Position numbers and translations under genes: made by a program
The notes under the pieces: generated by a model
Told to the model about the DNA's origin: nothing
What the model saw: only the letters and a program-made list of their open reading frames with translations
Database searches by the model: none
Shown: positions 53,554-64,000 of the stretch, piece by piece
Numbering within the stretch: the first letter of the stretch is position 1
Layout of the letters: every line of letters starts with the position of its first letter
Source of the DNA: Ichthyophis bannanicus
Taxonomy: Eukaryota; Chordata; Amphibia; Gymnophiona; Ichthyophiidae
Reading direction: 5' to 3'
Assembly: GCA_033557465.1 (NCBI GenBank)
Contig: CM066033.1
Span: 587,914,438 to 587,978,437 of the forward strand
DNA length: 64,000 nucleotides

Positions 53554-54570
53554 TTTGTGTATGCATTCACCACCACTGTCTTGACTTTCTTTCCTCTTAG
53601 GCCCTTCTAGACCCACTGCAATCTGGCTTTCATTCTCTACATTCCACAGAAATGGCTCTTGCCAAAGTTTCCAGCAACTTGTTCCTCACCAAATCCAAAG
53701 GCCTCTACTTGATTCTCATCCTTCTTGACCTTTCTGCTGCCTTTGATCACCAGTTCTCCTTGATACTGTCCTCGCTTGGATTTAGGAGCTCTGTTCTGTC
53801 ATGGTTTTCTTCTTATCTCTCCTATAACACTTTTTAAATGTATGTTCTGGTGGATCCTCCTCTTCTGCCAAGCCTGCTTTCAGTTGGGAAACCTCAGGGC
53901 TCTGTCTTGGGACCTCTCTCTTTTTTTTCTCTGTATACTCAGTCCCTTGGTGCGCTTATTTCCTCCCATGGTTTTCAGTACCATCTTGTCATTTTGCACT
54001 CTTCGCTCTCTCTTTTTTACAAACACATTTCTGTTATACAATGTTCCTTCCTTTTCCCTTTGGCGCATTAGAGCAGCTCGCTCCATCCTACCCCTATCTG
54101 CTCTGACTACCCTAGTGGTATCCCTCATTTTTGCGCATCTTGACTATTGTAACTGTCTTCGCTGGTCTCCCTCAATATGAACATAAATGCCTACAGCACC
54201 ATGTCACCCTTCTGCTAATCCGTTTGCACTGGCTCCCCATCCATTACTATGCTTGTTTCAAAATACTTACCATAATTCCCAGATTATAAATCACTCCTGT
54301 GTAGAAGTCGCAGAGGCCAAAATAGGAGATTTTTACCGGTAAAATCGTAGTATAAGTCGCCCCACAATATAAGTCGCTGGTACTAAAAATAAAGCTGAAG
54401 TCACCACTGCTGTCTTAAACCCCAATTTATTCTGTTTCACTTTCACTTTAAAATAGCACTCTTGAATAAAGTGCATAACATAGCAGCTCATTCCACATCA
54501 GATTTGTTCTGTATCACTTTCGGGAAAGCCGTTGAAGTAGAAATATAGAAACATGACAGCAGAAAAAGAC

Positions 54571-57500
54571 ATAAGAACATAAGATATGCCATACTGGGTC
54601 AGACCAAGGTCCATGAAGACCAGTATCCTTTTTCCAACAGTGGCCAATCTAGGTCACAAGTATCTAGCAGTTTCCCCAAAGGACACAGGTTCCACAATGC
54701 TTGTATTGGGGCAAGCAGTAAATATCCCGGGTCCCCTTTAATAATGGCTTATGGACCTTTCCTCCAGGAACTTGTCCAAACCTTTTTTTAAACCTGGCTA
54801 CACTAACAGCTTTTACCACATTCCCTGGTAAAAAAAAAATTCCAGAGTTTGATTACACGTTGAGTGAAAAAATATTTTCTCTCTTTAGTCTTAAATGGGT
54901 TACCCTTTAGCTTCATTGCAAGTCCCCTAGTTTTTCTGTATTTTGATGGTGTAAACAATTGATCTATGGTTACCCGTTCCACTCCATTCATTAATTTTAT
55001 ACATATCTCCTTCAGCCATCTCTTTTCCAAGTTGAAGAGTGCTAATCTTTTTAGCCTGCCTTCATAGGGATATCCTTCCTTTGCCATTTTGATGGCTCTT
55101 CTCTGAACCTTTTCTAATGTTATATCCTTTTTTAAGATATAGCAACCAGAATTGCACACAATATTCAAGGTGCGATCACTCCATGGAACGATACAGAGGC
55201 ATTATAATATCCTTTTGTTTTATTCTCCATTCCTTTCCTTATGATACCTAGCATTCTATTTGCTTTCTTGGCCGCCGCCGCTGCACACTGGGCGGAGGGT
55301 TTCAATATGTTATCTATGATAACGCCTACATCTTTTTCATGGGTGGTGGTTCCTAATGTGGAACCTTGCATTGTGTTACCATAGTTTTTGGGTTGTTCTT
55401 TCCTAGGTGCATAACTTTACTCTCGTCCACATTATATTTCATCTGCCATTTGGATTCCCAGTTTTCCAATTATTTATAAAGGTCCACTTGCAATTTTTCA
55501 CAATCTTCATGGGTTTTAACATTCTTGAATAATTTTGTGTCATCTGCAAATTTGATTACCTCGTTTGTTCCCATTTCTAGGTCATTTACGAATGTTAAAT
55601 ACAGCAGACCCAGCACAGATCCCTGGGATAATTCACTATTCACTTTTCTCCATTGGAAAATTGGCCATTTAGCCGTACCCACTGCATTCTATCTTTTAAC
55701 CAGTTCCAGAAACACAATATTACACTGCCTCCTATCCCATGACTTTTTAATTTCTCCAAGAGTCTCTCATGAGTGACCTTGTCAAAGGCTTTCTGAAAAC
55801 CCAGATACACTATATTAACTGACTCACCTTTGTCTACCTGTTTATTCACACCTTCAAAAAAACATAACAGATTAGTAAGACAAGACCTTCCTTGGCTAAA
55901 GCCATGTTGGCTGTCTCCCATTAAGCCATAGCTATCTACATGTTCAGTAATTTTGTTCTTTATAATGGTTTCTACCATTTCTCCTGGTACTGACATCAGG
56001 CTCACCAGTCTGTAGTTTCATGGGTCACCCCTGGAACCCTTTTTAAAAATTGGCGTTACATTGGCCATCCTCCAATCTTCAGGTATTACAGATGATTTTA
56101 ATGATAGTTCCGATTATTAATAGTAGGTCTTCAATCTAATATTTCAGTTCATTCAACACCGTTGGATGTATACCATTCGGTCCATGTGATTTGCTACTCT
56201 TCAGTTTATCAACTAGTTGTAATACATCTTTCCGGTCTATCGATATTTCTTTCAATTCCTCTGCGGCATCACCTTTAAATACCATTTTAGTCATGGGTAA
56301 CATCCCTTTACATATTCCTCAGTAAAGACCGAAGCAAAGAATTCATTCAGTCTCTCTGCTATGGCCTTGTCCCCTTTTAATGCCCCTTTTACCTCTTTGT
56401 CATCTAATGGTCCAACTGACTCTCTCACAGGTTTTTTGCTATGAATGTAATTGAAAACGTCTTTATTACACATTTTTGTTTCCATAGCAAGCTTCTTTTC
56501 AAATTCTCTCTTTGCCTGCCTTATCAATGCCTTGCATCTAACTTGCCAGTTCATATGTTTCCAGTTTTTGTCATTTGGCTCATTTTTTCTCTTTCCTGAA
56601 AGAGATGCATTTTTGGCAACAGCCTCTCTGAGTTCACCTTTAAACCACGCTGGCAGTTTTTTGGACTTCCTTCCATTTTTCTCAAAGCATGAAATTCAGC
56701 TGGTCTGGGCTTCCAAGATTAGTATTTTTAAACAACATCCATGCTTGATGTAAATCATTAACCTTTGCAACTATTCCTTCTAGTTTTTTCTTAACTATTT
56801 TTTTTTTCATTTTATCATAGTCTCCCTTTTGAAAGTTAAAAGATAGTACTGTACTGTGGATTTCCTTGCCGTCCTTCCTCCATTTATGCTTTGATCACTA
56901 TTGCCAAGTGGTCCCAATATCCTTATTCCTTCACCAGACCTTGCATTCACTAAGGACTAAGTCCGAAATGTCTTCCCCTCTTGTCAGTTCATGAACCAGC
57001 TGCTCCAAGAAGCAGTCATTTATTTCATCTAGAAACGTTATCTCCCTAGCATGTCCTGCCGTGACCCTGACCCAATTGATACCGGGGGTTATTGAAATCA
57101 CCCATTATTATTACTGTGCTGTAACCTTTGTTAGCTTCCCTGATTTATTTGCACATTTCATCATCCATTTGTTCATTCTGACCAGGCGGTCGATAGTACA
57201 CCCCCACTGCCATCGCCTTCCCTTTCTCCCTTTTTACATGGAATTTCAATCCATAGAGATTCTACAGTGAATTTTCTTTCCTGCAAAACTTTAATCCTTT
57301 GTGTCTCAATGCCCTCTCTAACATAGAATGCAGCCCCTCCACCAATTTGATTTGCTCTATCATTACGATATAGTTTGTACCCAGGTATCAGTGTCCCACT
57401 GGTTGTCCTCCTTCCACCATGTCTCTGTGATACCAATCATCATATCTAATCTCTCATTCAGTGCTATATATTCTAACTCTCTCATCTTATTTTGTAGATA

Positions 57501-57605
57501 CAAGCATTTAAAGGCTGTATTTTATTCACATTAATCTGTCTATCGGTAGGCAAGGGTAATTTGCAAACTTTAAGCTCTGTCTGCTCTGTACTCAAGGGCA
57601 CTTGC
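54571..57605 (-). mobile_element. CR1-A LINE copy 4
   Basis: Minus strand from about 57605 (upstream of the endonuclease) to the 3' end at 54571 (complement of ATAAGAACATAAGATATGCC). It spans the endonuclease start (ending near 57440 with a TETWW-like segment), GTLIPGYKLYRNDRANQIGG across the site where the LTR element sits in copy 1, and the RT (MSVPGEMVETIIKNKITEH, HGFSQGRSCLTNLL and VNIVYLGFQKAFDKV at 56005-55785, KFADDTKLFKN at 55560). It proves the empty insertion site of the LTR element. Confidence 0.85.
54803..57436 (-). pseudogene. CR1-A ORF2 in copy 4
   Basis: Endonuclease: GGGAAFYVREGIETQRIKVL (57340-57280) and VESLWIEIPCKKG. RT: the catalytic box FADDTKLF is intact at 55557-55534, and the C-terminal pieces [20 protein letters not shown] and [13 protein letters not shown] run to 54830. 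Several frameshifts and small deletions, for example in the region after motif A, break it into short frames. Confidence 0.75.
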
Positions 57606-57739
57606 CCTATCTAATATGCCTTTCCATCAACTACGGTAGTGCCCTTCTTTTTTCATGTAAAGATCCTCTGTGTTTTCCCATGCTTTTTTGAAGTCCTTCA
57701 GCATCTCTGTGAAATAGTTCTGCAATTTCAGGTGCCAGT

Positions 57740-59075
57740 TCATGTTCATCGCCTTTATCTTCACAATCATTGGGGCTCTTTTTAGTATCTCAGCCTTCAC
57801 AAAACCTGATTTTATTATTTTATCACTCACACCCCCCCCCCCACTATGCTGTTACAACCCACCTGGAAACATCTGCAAAAGTGGCATGGCACATACAGCT
57901 GGTAGCCATGAAACTGTGTTCTCCGTGGCACATCCATTTTTCCCTTAGGCGACGCAACACAGCTTTGAATCTTCTGTTGACGGAAATGTCAAGCGGTTGA
58001 AGCCTTGTTGTCATACTACCAGGTATAATAACCGGTACGGTGTTCAAAGATTTTATTTTCTTCTTTATGTCTGCAGTGAAATGAACTCTCATGCTAGCCA
58101 TGACAAGTAGTGTTTTCTCTCTTCTTGAAAATCCGGCCGGCCGGTTACAAAAGCAGCACCGCAGCCATTTCAGCATCATGCTCTCATCCATTGATCCTTT
58201 CTCATTCACATCAACATTGTTGGTTGGTAGAGTTGGTTGGCATTCTTTTTGAATATAATCATAGGTGGCAGCTTCTTTCCACTTGCACCACTGTAGAGTG
58301 TGTCTTTTCGTGTCTGATGGTTCTAATATTTATATATTGTTCTAACACCTGTTTGACTGACCGATCTCCCTAATAGGATGTCGAAGGTTAAGGGAACCTC
58401 GTCCATGTTGATTATGAAGTCTAACATCACTGTGTATGTGTTGATTTCTTTGTTTATGAATTCCCTGAAATTCCGTACTTTTATCCAAGAAATCAGTGGG
58501 GAGCTGCTGACATATGGTTGTTCTTTGTCTAATACTTAAATTATTTCTTATCATAAATCATTAGCACCACGAATGACCAGCCTTGAATCCCCAGTATTCA
58601 TTTCCCTGATGATATGAACTGCTTTGAATCGCATCTGCACAGTGGACAGTCCACGGCCTTGGGTGCTCTGCTGTATGGCAAACTGAAGCAGACGTGCTTC
58701 TAATTTAGGCCACCATGCTTTGTGGCCACAGTTTGCCTTCTTGCTGCGTTACATCAAGATTAGTTTTCCTTGCGTCTTCCTCCAATCTCTAACTAATTTC
58801 TCACTTATTCCAAAATTTCGCTTGGCGGCTCTGTTACCATGTTCTTCTGCATAATGAATAAATTTCAATTTGAATTCTGCAGTGTATGAGTTCTGTGCCT
58901 TAGTGTAACCATTTTCTGTGAGGTTAAAAAGAAGATTTGTGTTGTAACTGAAATTCATCTGGTATGCTATTTGGTATGCTATTTGCGAGTATAGTCCAGT
59001 CTGCTGATCGGAGGATCTGCCTGCAAGTGTTTGGTGTAGAGCGGAGGGCTCAGGGAGAAAGACCATCCACTGCAC
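57740..59075 (-). pseudogene. pogo-type transposase (HTH plus DDE_1)
   Basis: The N-terminal DNA-binding domain is clear: SYTAEFKLKFIHYAEEHGN then RAAKRNFGISEKLVRDWR (58877-58768), the Psq/Brinker-like helix-turn-helix of pogo relatives. A stop follows. Next is a region with FREFINKE and NMDEVPLTFDIL (58425-58380), the first catalytic Asp context, then after breaks MNEKGSMDESMMLKWLR (58209-58159), LLVMASMRVHF (where the family has D-S/F-R-x-H; the Asp is changed), VPVIIPGSMTTRLQPLDISV and NRRFKAVLR (58040-57950). The C-terminal SDKIIKSGFVKAE is at 57827-57790. Several stops and frameshifts; inactive. Confidence 0.75.
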
Positions 59076-59246
59076 AGGTGCAAGTATTTATATGCGGTTT
59101 GAGTCCACCACACAAATCTATTAGGTTGCACCATCACTTCCCAATGTAAAAAAAACGTATCTATATTCTGGAAAATATGGTACTGTGGTTCATAAAGCTC
59201 TTTACTTCGGCTCTCCTCAATATCTTTTCACACTCATTATACCATA

Positions 59247-59312
59247 TTTATTTTATTTTATTTAGCTGTGCTTATATACCGCTTTTCACCAGGTCAAAGC
59301 GGTTTACAGATA
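59247..59312 (-). mobile_element. L2-like LINE/SINE tail fragment
   Basis: On the minus strand CTGTAAACCGCTTTGACCTG then GTGAAAAGCGGTATATAAGC and an AAATAAAATAAA tail. Only the tail is present. It interrupts L2 copy D. Confidence 0.6.
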
Positions 59313-59799
59313 TATCCTATGCACCACACCGGTTCTCCGCTCTATCCATATGAACCATCTTCACCTTCCATCCCCCTCAGAGGTGCATCTAGAATCAACC
59401 CGTCATTCCACTTTTTAATTTCCTTGGGCCTTTTCCTCTGGAATAATCTCTCTCCCGGTCTCCGCTTAGAATCCTCATTTCCCAGATTCAACGCACAGCC
59501 CAAGTCACATCTGTTTATCCAAGCCTTTGACCTCCTACTATGACCCCTGGCTCTTCCTACTCATCTTCTTCTTCTCCTCGCCTTCCCTACCTCTTGTATT
59601 TATTCTCTTCTACCAACTCCTTTCACTGTTGTCCTTGTGCCTTATTCTTCTTTCCTGTCTTTTATTGGAGTTTCCTCTTTTATTCTCTGTTTGTTATATT
59701 CGATTTTCCTTATCGTATCCTCCTAGTCCAGTCCCAATACAGATGGGTAGTCACGCCTGTCCAGCAGCTTGGAGACTGAGCATGTCAGACTTCTGACCA

Positions 59800-60845
59800 C
59801 AGCCTACTTGGGCAGCCAGAAGCTCCTCCCAGCCCCCCAGTATTTAGTATCCAAGCAGCTGGAGAGATGTCTTCCCATGTAGGTGAACTCCTGTTGGTCT
59901 TGTCAGCAATAAAGCTCTTTTCTTTTTCTTTCTTCTGCCTGCCTGCCTGCAACACCAGTGCCTCAAGGAAGAGGGAAGCCCTGCACAGGGACCCTTCCTT
60001 GTTGCAATAGCCGAGGTTTAATTTGGTCAGAGGAGAGGAGGCTCGGGGCCGAGTTGGGTGCTGGGATTCAGCCTGCCTTCTCTGGGGGAGGCTCTCCTCA
60101 CAAGGACTCTCTTTCCCCCCCCCCCCTGGTGGAGCCGCACCCGCAGAAGCTTGCAGGAGTGGAGCGGGACTCACCTTTTTGAAGCAGGCAGGGCCTCCAG
60201 ACGGAAACACCACAACTGCCGAAACCTCTGGGCAGGCTGAGCGGTATGCGGCAACACAGCCAAGGATCGCGCGGCCGTTGAAGCCAGCAGTGTGCTGAGC
60301 AGTGCTAATAGAACGTGGCAAATTTCTTTCCTGTTGAGCACAGGTGGAGAAGTTGGTCAAGCACTTGGGAGACTCCAAGGGCGGAAGATTCCCAGAGGAC
60401 AGAAGCTGGGACGTCCACTAGCACAAGGTCGAGGACAAATACAGAACTTTCAACATTTTCAGGTCAAATCGATTTACTCCATACCAGAGAGGAAGATTTC
60501 CCTCTAGAGGTTCACTCTTTCGAGGTTTCAGGGAAGCTGGGAAGGGTTTTTTTCCCCTCCCACTGCCACCCTCATCAAAAAAACACAATGAAGCGAGGCA
60601 GGTCCAGGTGGAGTCAGTCCCCATAGGGGGAAGATTTGCACGGGTTCTACTCTGCCTGGACCAGATCACCTCGGACCAGTGGGTCTTGGAGGTCATCAAG
60701 GAGGGCTATGTCCTCGAGTTCGCGCAACCGCTCAAAGAAAGTTTCCTTCAGTCGCCTTGCAGAGCACCTCGTAAGCTCCAGGCAGTGCGGGACATTCTAC
60801 ATAGGTTGGTTCAACTGCAGGCGGTTGCCGAAGTGCTGCAAAGCC
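59800..60845 (+). pseudogene. DIRS-3 5' region and gag remnants
   Basis: No long frame is convincing. CAATAAAGCTC near 59909 resembles a polyadenylation signal. The C run at 60115-60126 and the GC-rich stretch to 60260 are followed by fragments such as FHTREEDFPLEVHSFEVSG and SRQSRTRAN-type frames on both strands. Gag is expected here by position; I do not see its zinc motif. A 197-codon minus frame (60378-59785) has no recognisable domain and is probably chance in GC-rich DNA. Confidence 0.35.
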
Positions 60846-60849
60846 AAGT

Positions 60850-62640
60850 CTGATTAGGTCGGTACTCCATCTATTTCGTGGTCCCCAAAAGGGAAGGCTC
60901 CTTTTGGCTCATCCTAGATCGCAAACATGTGAATCGCTACCTCAGGGTCCTGTGTTCCCAAATGGAAACCTTGAGGTCGATTATTGTAGCTGTCAGAGAG
61001 GGAGAGTTTCTGACGTCCCTGGATCTCACGGAAGCTTACCTGCATATCCCAATCTGATGGGAGCATCAGCGGTTCCTAAGATTTGAGGTACCCATGGGAC
61101 ATTTTCAATTTACCGTGCTGCCATTTGGCCTAGCTACAGCTCCCAGGACTTTCAGCAGGGTCATGGTGGTTGTGGCAGCGGCCCTGCGAAAGGAGGGAAT
61201 TCTTGTACACCCTTACCTCGACGATTGGTTAATACAGGCAGAATCCAGGGAAGAAGAGAGTTTGAGGGCCACAGCTCGAGTGGTCAAGTTCCTTCAGAGC
61301 CTTGGTCGGGTGATCAACTTAAAATATTCGGTCTGCTTCAGAACGACTAGCTTTGCTCAATAATCAAAAAAGTCGCTCACAAATTAACTCAAAATGGCTC
61401 CATCTTAAACTTCCATCGAATGCAAATAAAACATCATTCAACCACACTCAGTTATGACACTGGGTCTCAGACTCTGATGGTACTGCTTCCTGACTCGCGT
61501 CCACGAAAGCACTGTACCGAATTGCATCAACGACCCAATGAATATTCACAGCGAGTAGGTCGGTCTGATATAAATATCAATATACTTCAAAGGAATACTC
61601 CCATAAACTTCTGTACTCTGAAAACCGGCTCCTCGTTGTGACTCAAAACACGTTCATGATCCCCAGGGATCATGAACGTGTTTTGAGTCACAACGAGGAG
61701 CCGGTTTTCAGAGTACAGAAGTTTATGGGAGTATTCCTTTGAAGTATATTGATATTTATATCAGACCGACCTACTCATTGTGAATATTCATTGGGTCGTT
61801 GATGCAATTCGGTACAGTGCTTTCGTGGACGCGAGTCAGGAAGCAGTACCATCAGAGTCTGAGACCCAGTGTCATAACTGAGTGTGGTTGAATGATGTTT
61901 TATTTGCATTCGATGGAAGTTTAAGATGGAGCCATTTTGGGTGATCAACTTAGCCAAGAGCAACATGACTCCGTCCTAGGAATTGATTTACCTAGGGGAT
62001 CATTCTTGGACGCAGGAGGGCAAGGTGGCCTTACCCTTAGAGCGAATGAACAAGCTGTGTCTGCAGGTCAGGTCCTTCTTACGGACGCCGGTGCCAATGG
62101 CCTCACATTACCTACAACTCCTGGGGTCAATGGCGGCAACCATCGAGATGGTGCCTTGGGCACGAGCACATATGAGACCACTTCAGAGGTCCCTCCTGAA
62201 GAGATGGTTGGCCCAACATCACCCATTGGAAAAGCGGTTGCCTTCTCCAAGGGAGGTCAAGGTGGCGTTCAGATGGTAGTTGAGACCCAACAAATTGCTA
62301 GCTGGGATGCCCTTGGAGACACTGGAGTGGATTCCCCTCACAATGGATGCCAGCCTGATGGGCTGGAGGGCCCGTTGCCAGGCACAAGTTACACAGAGCA
62401 GCTGGTCAATGGAAGAATCCTCTTGGGCCATAGACTAAAGTTGAGAGCGGTAGCCCTGGCCCTCCAGAGCTTCAAGGATCTGCTTCAAGGGAAGGCAATG
62501 CAAGTATTCTCAGATTATGCCACTACGGTGGTGTACATCAACAGACAAGGGGGCACAGGCAGCATCCACTGGAGGACGAAGCAGCCCCCTTGCTGGCTTG
62601 GGCAGAGGACAATCTCCAGGCATTGTCAGCAGCACATGTG
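60850..62640 (+). pseudogene. DIRS-3 reverse transcriptase / RNase H
   Basis: RT: YSIYFVVPKREGSFWLILD (60864-60920), FLTSLDLTEAYLHIPI with motif A (61010-61056), an in-frame stop, FTVLPFGLATAPRTFSRVM (61106-61162) and the intact box HPYLDDWLIQAE (61207-61242), then FLQSLGRVINL up to 61320. A foldback insertion follows. RT resumes as INLAKSNM (61947-61970), MASHYLQLLGSMAATIEMVP and WARAHMRPLQR (62097-62190), with an RNase H segment MQVFSDYATTVVYINRQGG (62499-62555). Frames change at least twice. The catalytic YLDD is kept. Confidence 0.8.
61322..61938. mobile_element. Foldback (palindromic) insertion with 14-bp target duplication
   Basis: 617 bp. A unique 69-bp lead (61322-61390) is followed by two arms of about 272 bp (61391-61662 and 61665-61938) that are near-perfect reverse complements with a 2-bp centre at 61663-61664. 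It is flanked by GGGTGATCAACTTA at 61308-61321 and 61939-61952, an exact 14-bp duplication that splits the DIRS-3 RT codons for VINL. No coding capacity is recognised. Confidence 0.9.
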
Positions 62641-62952
62641 ACTGGAAGATCAATTGTGGTGGCCGAGTACCTCAGCAGAGTCTGAGTGGATTCGGGCGAA
62701 TGGACATTAAACAATGAGGTGTTTGCACAATTGGTTCACTGCTGGGGTCAACCAGTCATGGACCTCATGGCAACCCTGGCATCCGCAAAGGTGAGTCGAT
62801 TCTACAGTAGACGAATTGAGCGAATGTTGGAGGGCCTCGACACTCTAGTACAACCGAGGCCGGAAACAGTCTGCTTTATGTGTTCCCACCATGGGCCCTG
62901 ATTGAGCAGGTGGTACAGCAGATTGAGGCACACAAGAGAATGGTCTTTCTAA

Positions 62953-64000
62953 TTGCACTGGACGGCTGCACAAACCGTGATATGCCAATTTAATAAGGCT
63001 GAGAACGGACAACCCCTGGCGTCTCTCATGCAGGAACGACCTGCTGGCGCAGGGTCCAGTCCTGATGCCTCAAGTAGATCAATTCTCACTTATGGCATGG
63101 CTCTTGAGAGGGCGTGTTTAGTCAAGCGGGGTTATTCAAGCACAGTCATTTCTACCCTGCTGAAGGCACATAAGCAGTCTACGTCCCTAGCTTATATCAG
63201 GGTTTGTAGGATTTTTGAGAACTGGTATGCAGATAAAGGACTGAGACCCCTGAAGACCCCCATCCCAGACTTACTGGCCTATCTTCAGGATGGGCTGGAG
63301 AAAGGCTTGGCGTGTAATTCGTTGAGGGTGCAGCTGGCAGCCCTGGTGTGCTACTGGGGGAAGGTGCAAGGGAAGACGCTTGCAACCCATCCAAATGTGG
63401 TGCGTTTCCTTCGGGTCGTGAAGAAGCTTCATCCTCTGTCTAGAACGATAGTTCCTGCTTGGGACCTTAATTTGGTACTTTCAGCATTAACCGCAGCGCC
63501 TTTCGAGCCTTTGGCAGAGTGCTCATTGAAGAACTTGACTCTAAAGGCAATATTCCTGGTGGCTATTTGTTCAGCCAGAAGGATCTCGGAGTAGCAAGCC
63601 TTATCTTGTAAAGAACCTTTTTTTTTCCATTTCTAAGGAAAAGGTGGTACTGAGGCCGGTTCCGTCCGTCCTTCCTCCCGAAGGTGATCTCGGTCTTCCA
63701 CGTTAATCAATGGGTTTCCCTTCCGGTATTTCCAGGGGAGGGAGGTCCCCATGTGGATTCCCTCCCTATGACTTTTGGATGTGTGTCGCACTCTCCGACC
63801 TTATTGAAGGTCACGGAACGTTTCAGAAAGATGGATAGGTTGTTTGTTTTTGTTTGGAGGTCCTTGCAAAGGAGAGGTGGCCTCCAAGGCGTCCATTTCT
63901 CACTGGGTGAGAGAGGCAATCAGCTTGGCTTATTTGCTCAAGTGTAAAGTGTTTCCAGTGGGGCTGCAGGCCCATTTGACAAGGGTGCAGGTGGCGTCCT
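62953..64000 (+). pseudogene. DIRS-3 tyrosine recombinase, cut by the window edge
   Basis: The frame 62953-63594 gives the N-terminal part: ILTYGMALERACLVKRGYSS, STLLKAHKQSTSLAYIRVCR, FENWYADKGL and CNSLRVQLAALVCYWG. Then PAWDLNLVLSALTAAPFEPL and the catalytic Arg in AICSARRISE (63568-63594). A stop at 63592-63594 and frameshifts follow. FVWRSLQRRGG and, near 63965, a segment like AHLTRVQVAS (His-x-x-Arg motif) continue to 64000. The Tyr lies beyond the window. Confidence 0.75.

Larger units (their letters stand above)
54537..57716 (-). mobile_element. CR1-B LINE 3' fragment, split by CR1-A copy 4
   Basis: 54537-54570 (AGAAATATAGAAACATGACA then GCAGAAAAAGAC) and 57606-57716 (CTATCTAATATGCCTTTCC, then AAAGATCCTCTGTGTTTTCC) match consecutive parts of the CR1-B 3' end at 15260-15400. 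So CR1-A copy 4 inserted into a short CR1-B fragment. The outer right boundary is approximate. Confidence 0.6.
54270..59180 (-). mobile_element. pogo-type DNA transposon, holding nested LINEs
   Basis: The terminal repeats start CCATAATTCCCAGATTATAA at 54270 and, in reverse, CCATATTTTCCAGAATATAG at 59180. They are followed by AAGTCGC-type subterminal motifs at the left (54307-54370). TA at 54268-54269 and 59181-59182 is the target duplication, and the L2 reading frame is restored when one copy is removed. The transposase runs on the minus strand from about 59075 to 57740. Two LINE pieces (CR1-B with CR1-A inside, 54537-57716) are inserted between the gene end and the left terminus. Confidence 0.85.
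53554..59738 (+). mobile_element. L2-type LINE copy D, split by a pogo transposon
   Basis: 53554-54269 gives L2 RT: TLAK-like [17 protein letters not shown] (53655-53705), [14 protein letters not shown] (53727-53768), GSVLGPLSF. It ends in LHWLPIHYYACFKIL at 54268. Past the pogo element the frame continues as VVHKALYFGSPQYLFTLI (59185-59238), and 59380-59540 has the C-terminal segment LWNNLSPGLRLESSFPRF and HLFIQAFDLLL with its stop. A reversed LINE-tail piece (59247-59312) lies within the second part. The 3' end is near 59738. Confidence 0.8.
59739..64000 (+). mobile_element. DIRS-3 retrotransposon, truncated by the window edge
   Basis: It follows the L2-D 3' end with GATGGGTAGTCACGCCTGTC then CAGCAGCTTGGAGACTGAG, a start like that of DIRS-2. 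It holds gag remnants (to about 60845), RT (60850-62280, interrupted by a foldback element), RNase H and recombinase to the window end. The CG-rich parts near 60060-60260 are less decayed than DIRS-2. Confidence 0.75.

Noticed and set aside
59785..60378. 197-codon minus-strand frame
   Set aside because: It lies in a GC-rich stretch at the start of DIRS-3, has no recognisable domain and is antisense to the element. GC-rich DNA gives long chance frames.
61450..61515. Hammerhead-ribozyme-like CTGATGG with a following GTAC/GTAC stem inside the foldback arm, as might be expected for a Penelope-like element
   Set aside because: The core needs CUGANGA and GAAA in fixed places. The second A is missing and the downstream box reads CGAATT. 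The match is too poor to claim.
1..64000. CRISPR arrays, bacterial operons, riboswitches or plasmid origins
   Set aside because: No regularly spaced repeats, and the content is clearly vertebrate retrotransposons and DNA transposons.

Overview
This is vertebrate nuclear DNA made almost entirely of transposable elements, most of them decayed and many inserted into one another. No intact host gene can be called. The mixture of CR1-clade and L2-type LINEs, three DIRS elements, a Gmr1-like Ty3/gypsy element with a SCAN-like capsid, tRNA-headed SINEs, and Harbinger, hAT, Tc1/mariner and pogo DNA transposons points to a large-genome lower tetrapod. An amphibian such as a caecilian fits best, but that is inference.

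Layout. 1-2211: an L2-type LINE with a trinucleotide tail. 2212-12141: a TG/CA-rich, CpG-poor block holding SINEs, a Tc1/mariner relic (minus strand) and the two divergent genes of a Harbinger transposon, a spliced partner-protein relic (minus) and a HARBI1-like nuclease relic (plus). 12399-14025: LINE scraps. 14030-27158: one CR1-clade LINE (called CR1-A here). It is broken by a second CR1 subfamily (CR1-B, 15252-16018, minus) and by a 7.8-kb LTR retrotransposon (16591-24430) flanked by the 4-bp duplication AATG. 27156-30845: an L2-like LINE (minus) and a second CR1-A copy, joined by a 225-bp inverted repeat. 30931-31774: three related hAT-type MITEs and a fourth, different one. 31775-34440: low-repeat DNA containing a CpG-bearing patch that could be a host promoter. 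34440-36276: an old CR1/L3-like LINE and two hAT MITEs with perfect 8-bp duplications. 36543-38178: a decayed gene of an uncharacterised, widely dispersed animal family. 38750-39545: an RTE-like LINE piece split by a SINE. 39546-53553: a decayed DIRS element (DIRS-2) split by four insertions, including a nearly complete 5.67-kb DIRS element (DIRS-1, 41216-46887) and a CR1-A copy. 53554-59738: an L2 LINE split by a pogo transposon, itself split by CR1-B and CR1-A. 59739-64000: a third DIRS element (DIRS-3), broken by a 617-bp foldback insertion with a 14-bp target duplication.

How the parts work. Each element carries, or once carried, its own copying machinery. LINEs encode a nuclease and reverse transcriptase. 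DIRS elements encode gag, reverse transcriptase/RNase H and a tyrosine recombinase. The LTR element encodes gag, protease and a D,D35E integrase but no reverse transcriptase. The SINEs carry tails matching those of L2-type or RTE-type LINEs and presumably borrowed their enzymes. Target duplications and flanking homology give a clear insertion order in several places.

The most unusual items are the RT-less Gmr1-like element, whose long LTRs contain an open reading frame; the foldback insertion in DIRS-3; and the unnamed zinc-binding gene family relic at 36543-38178.
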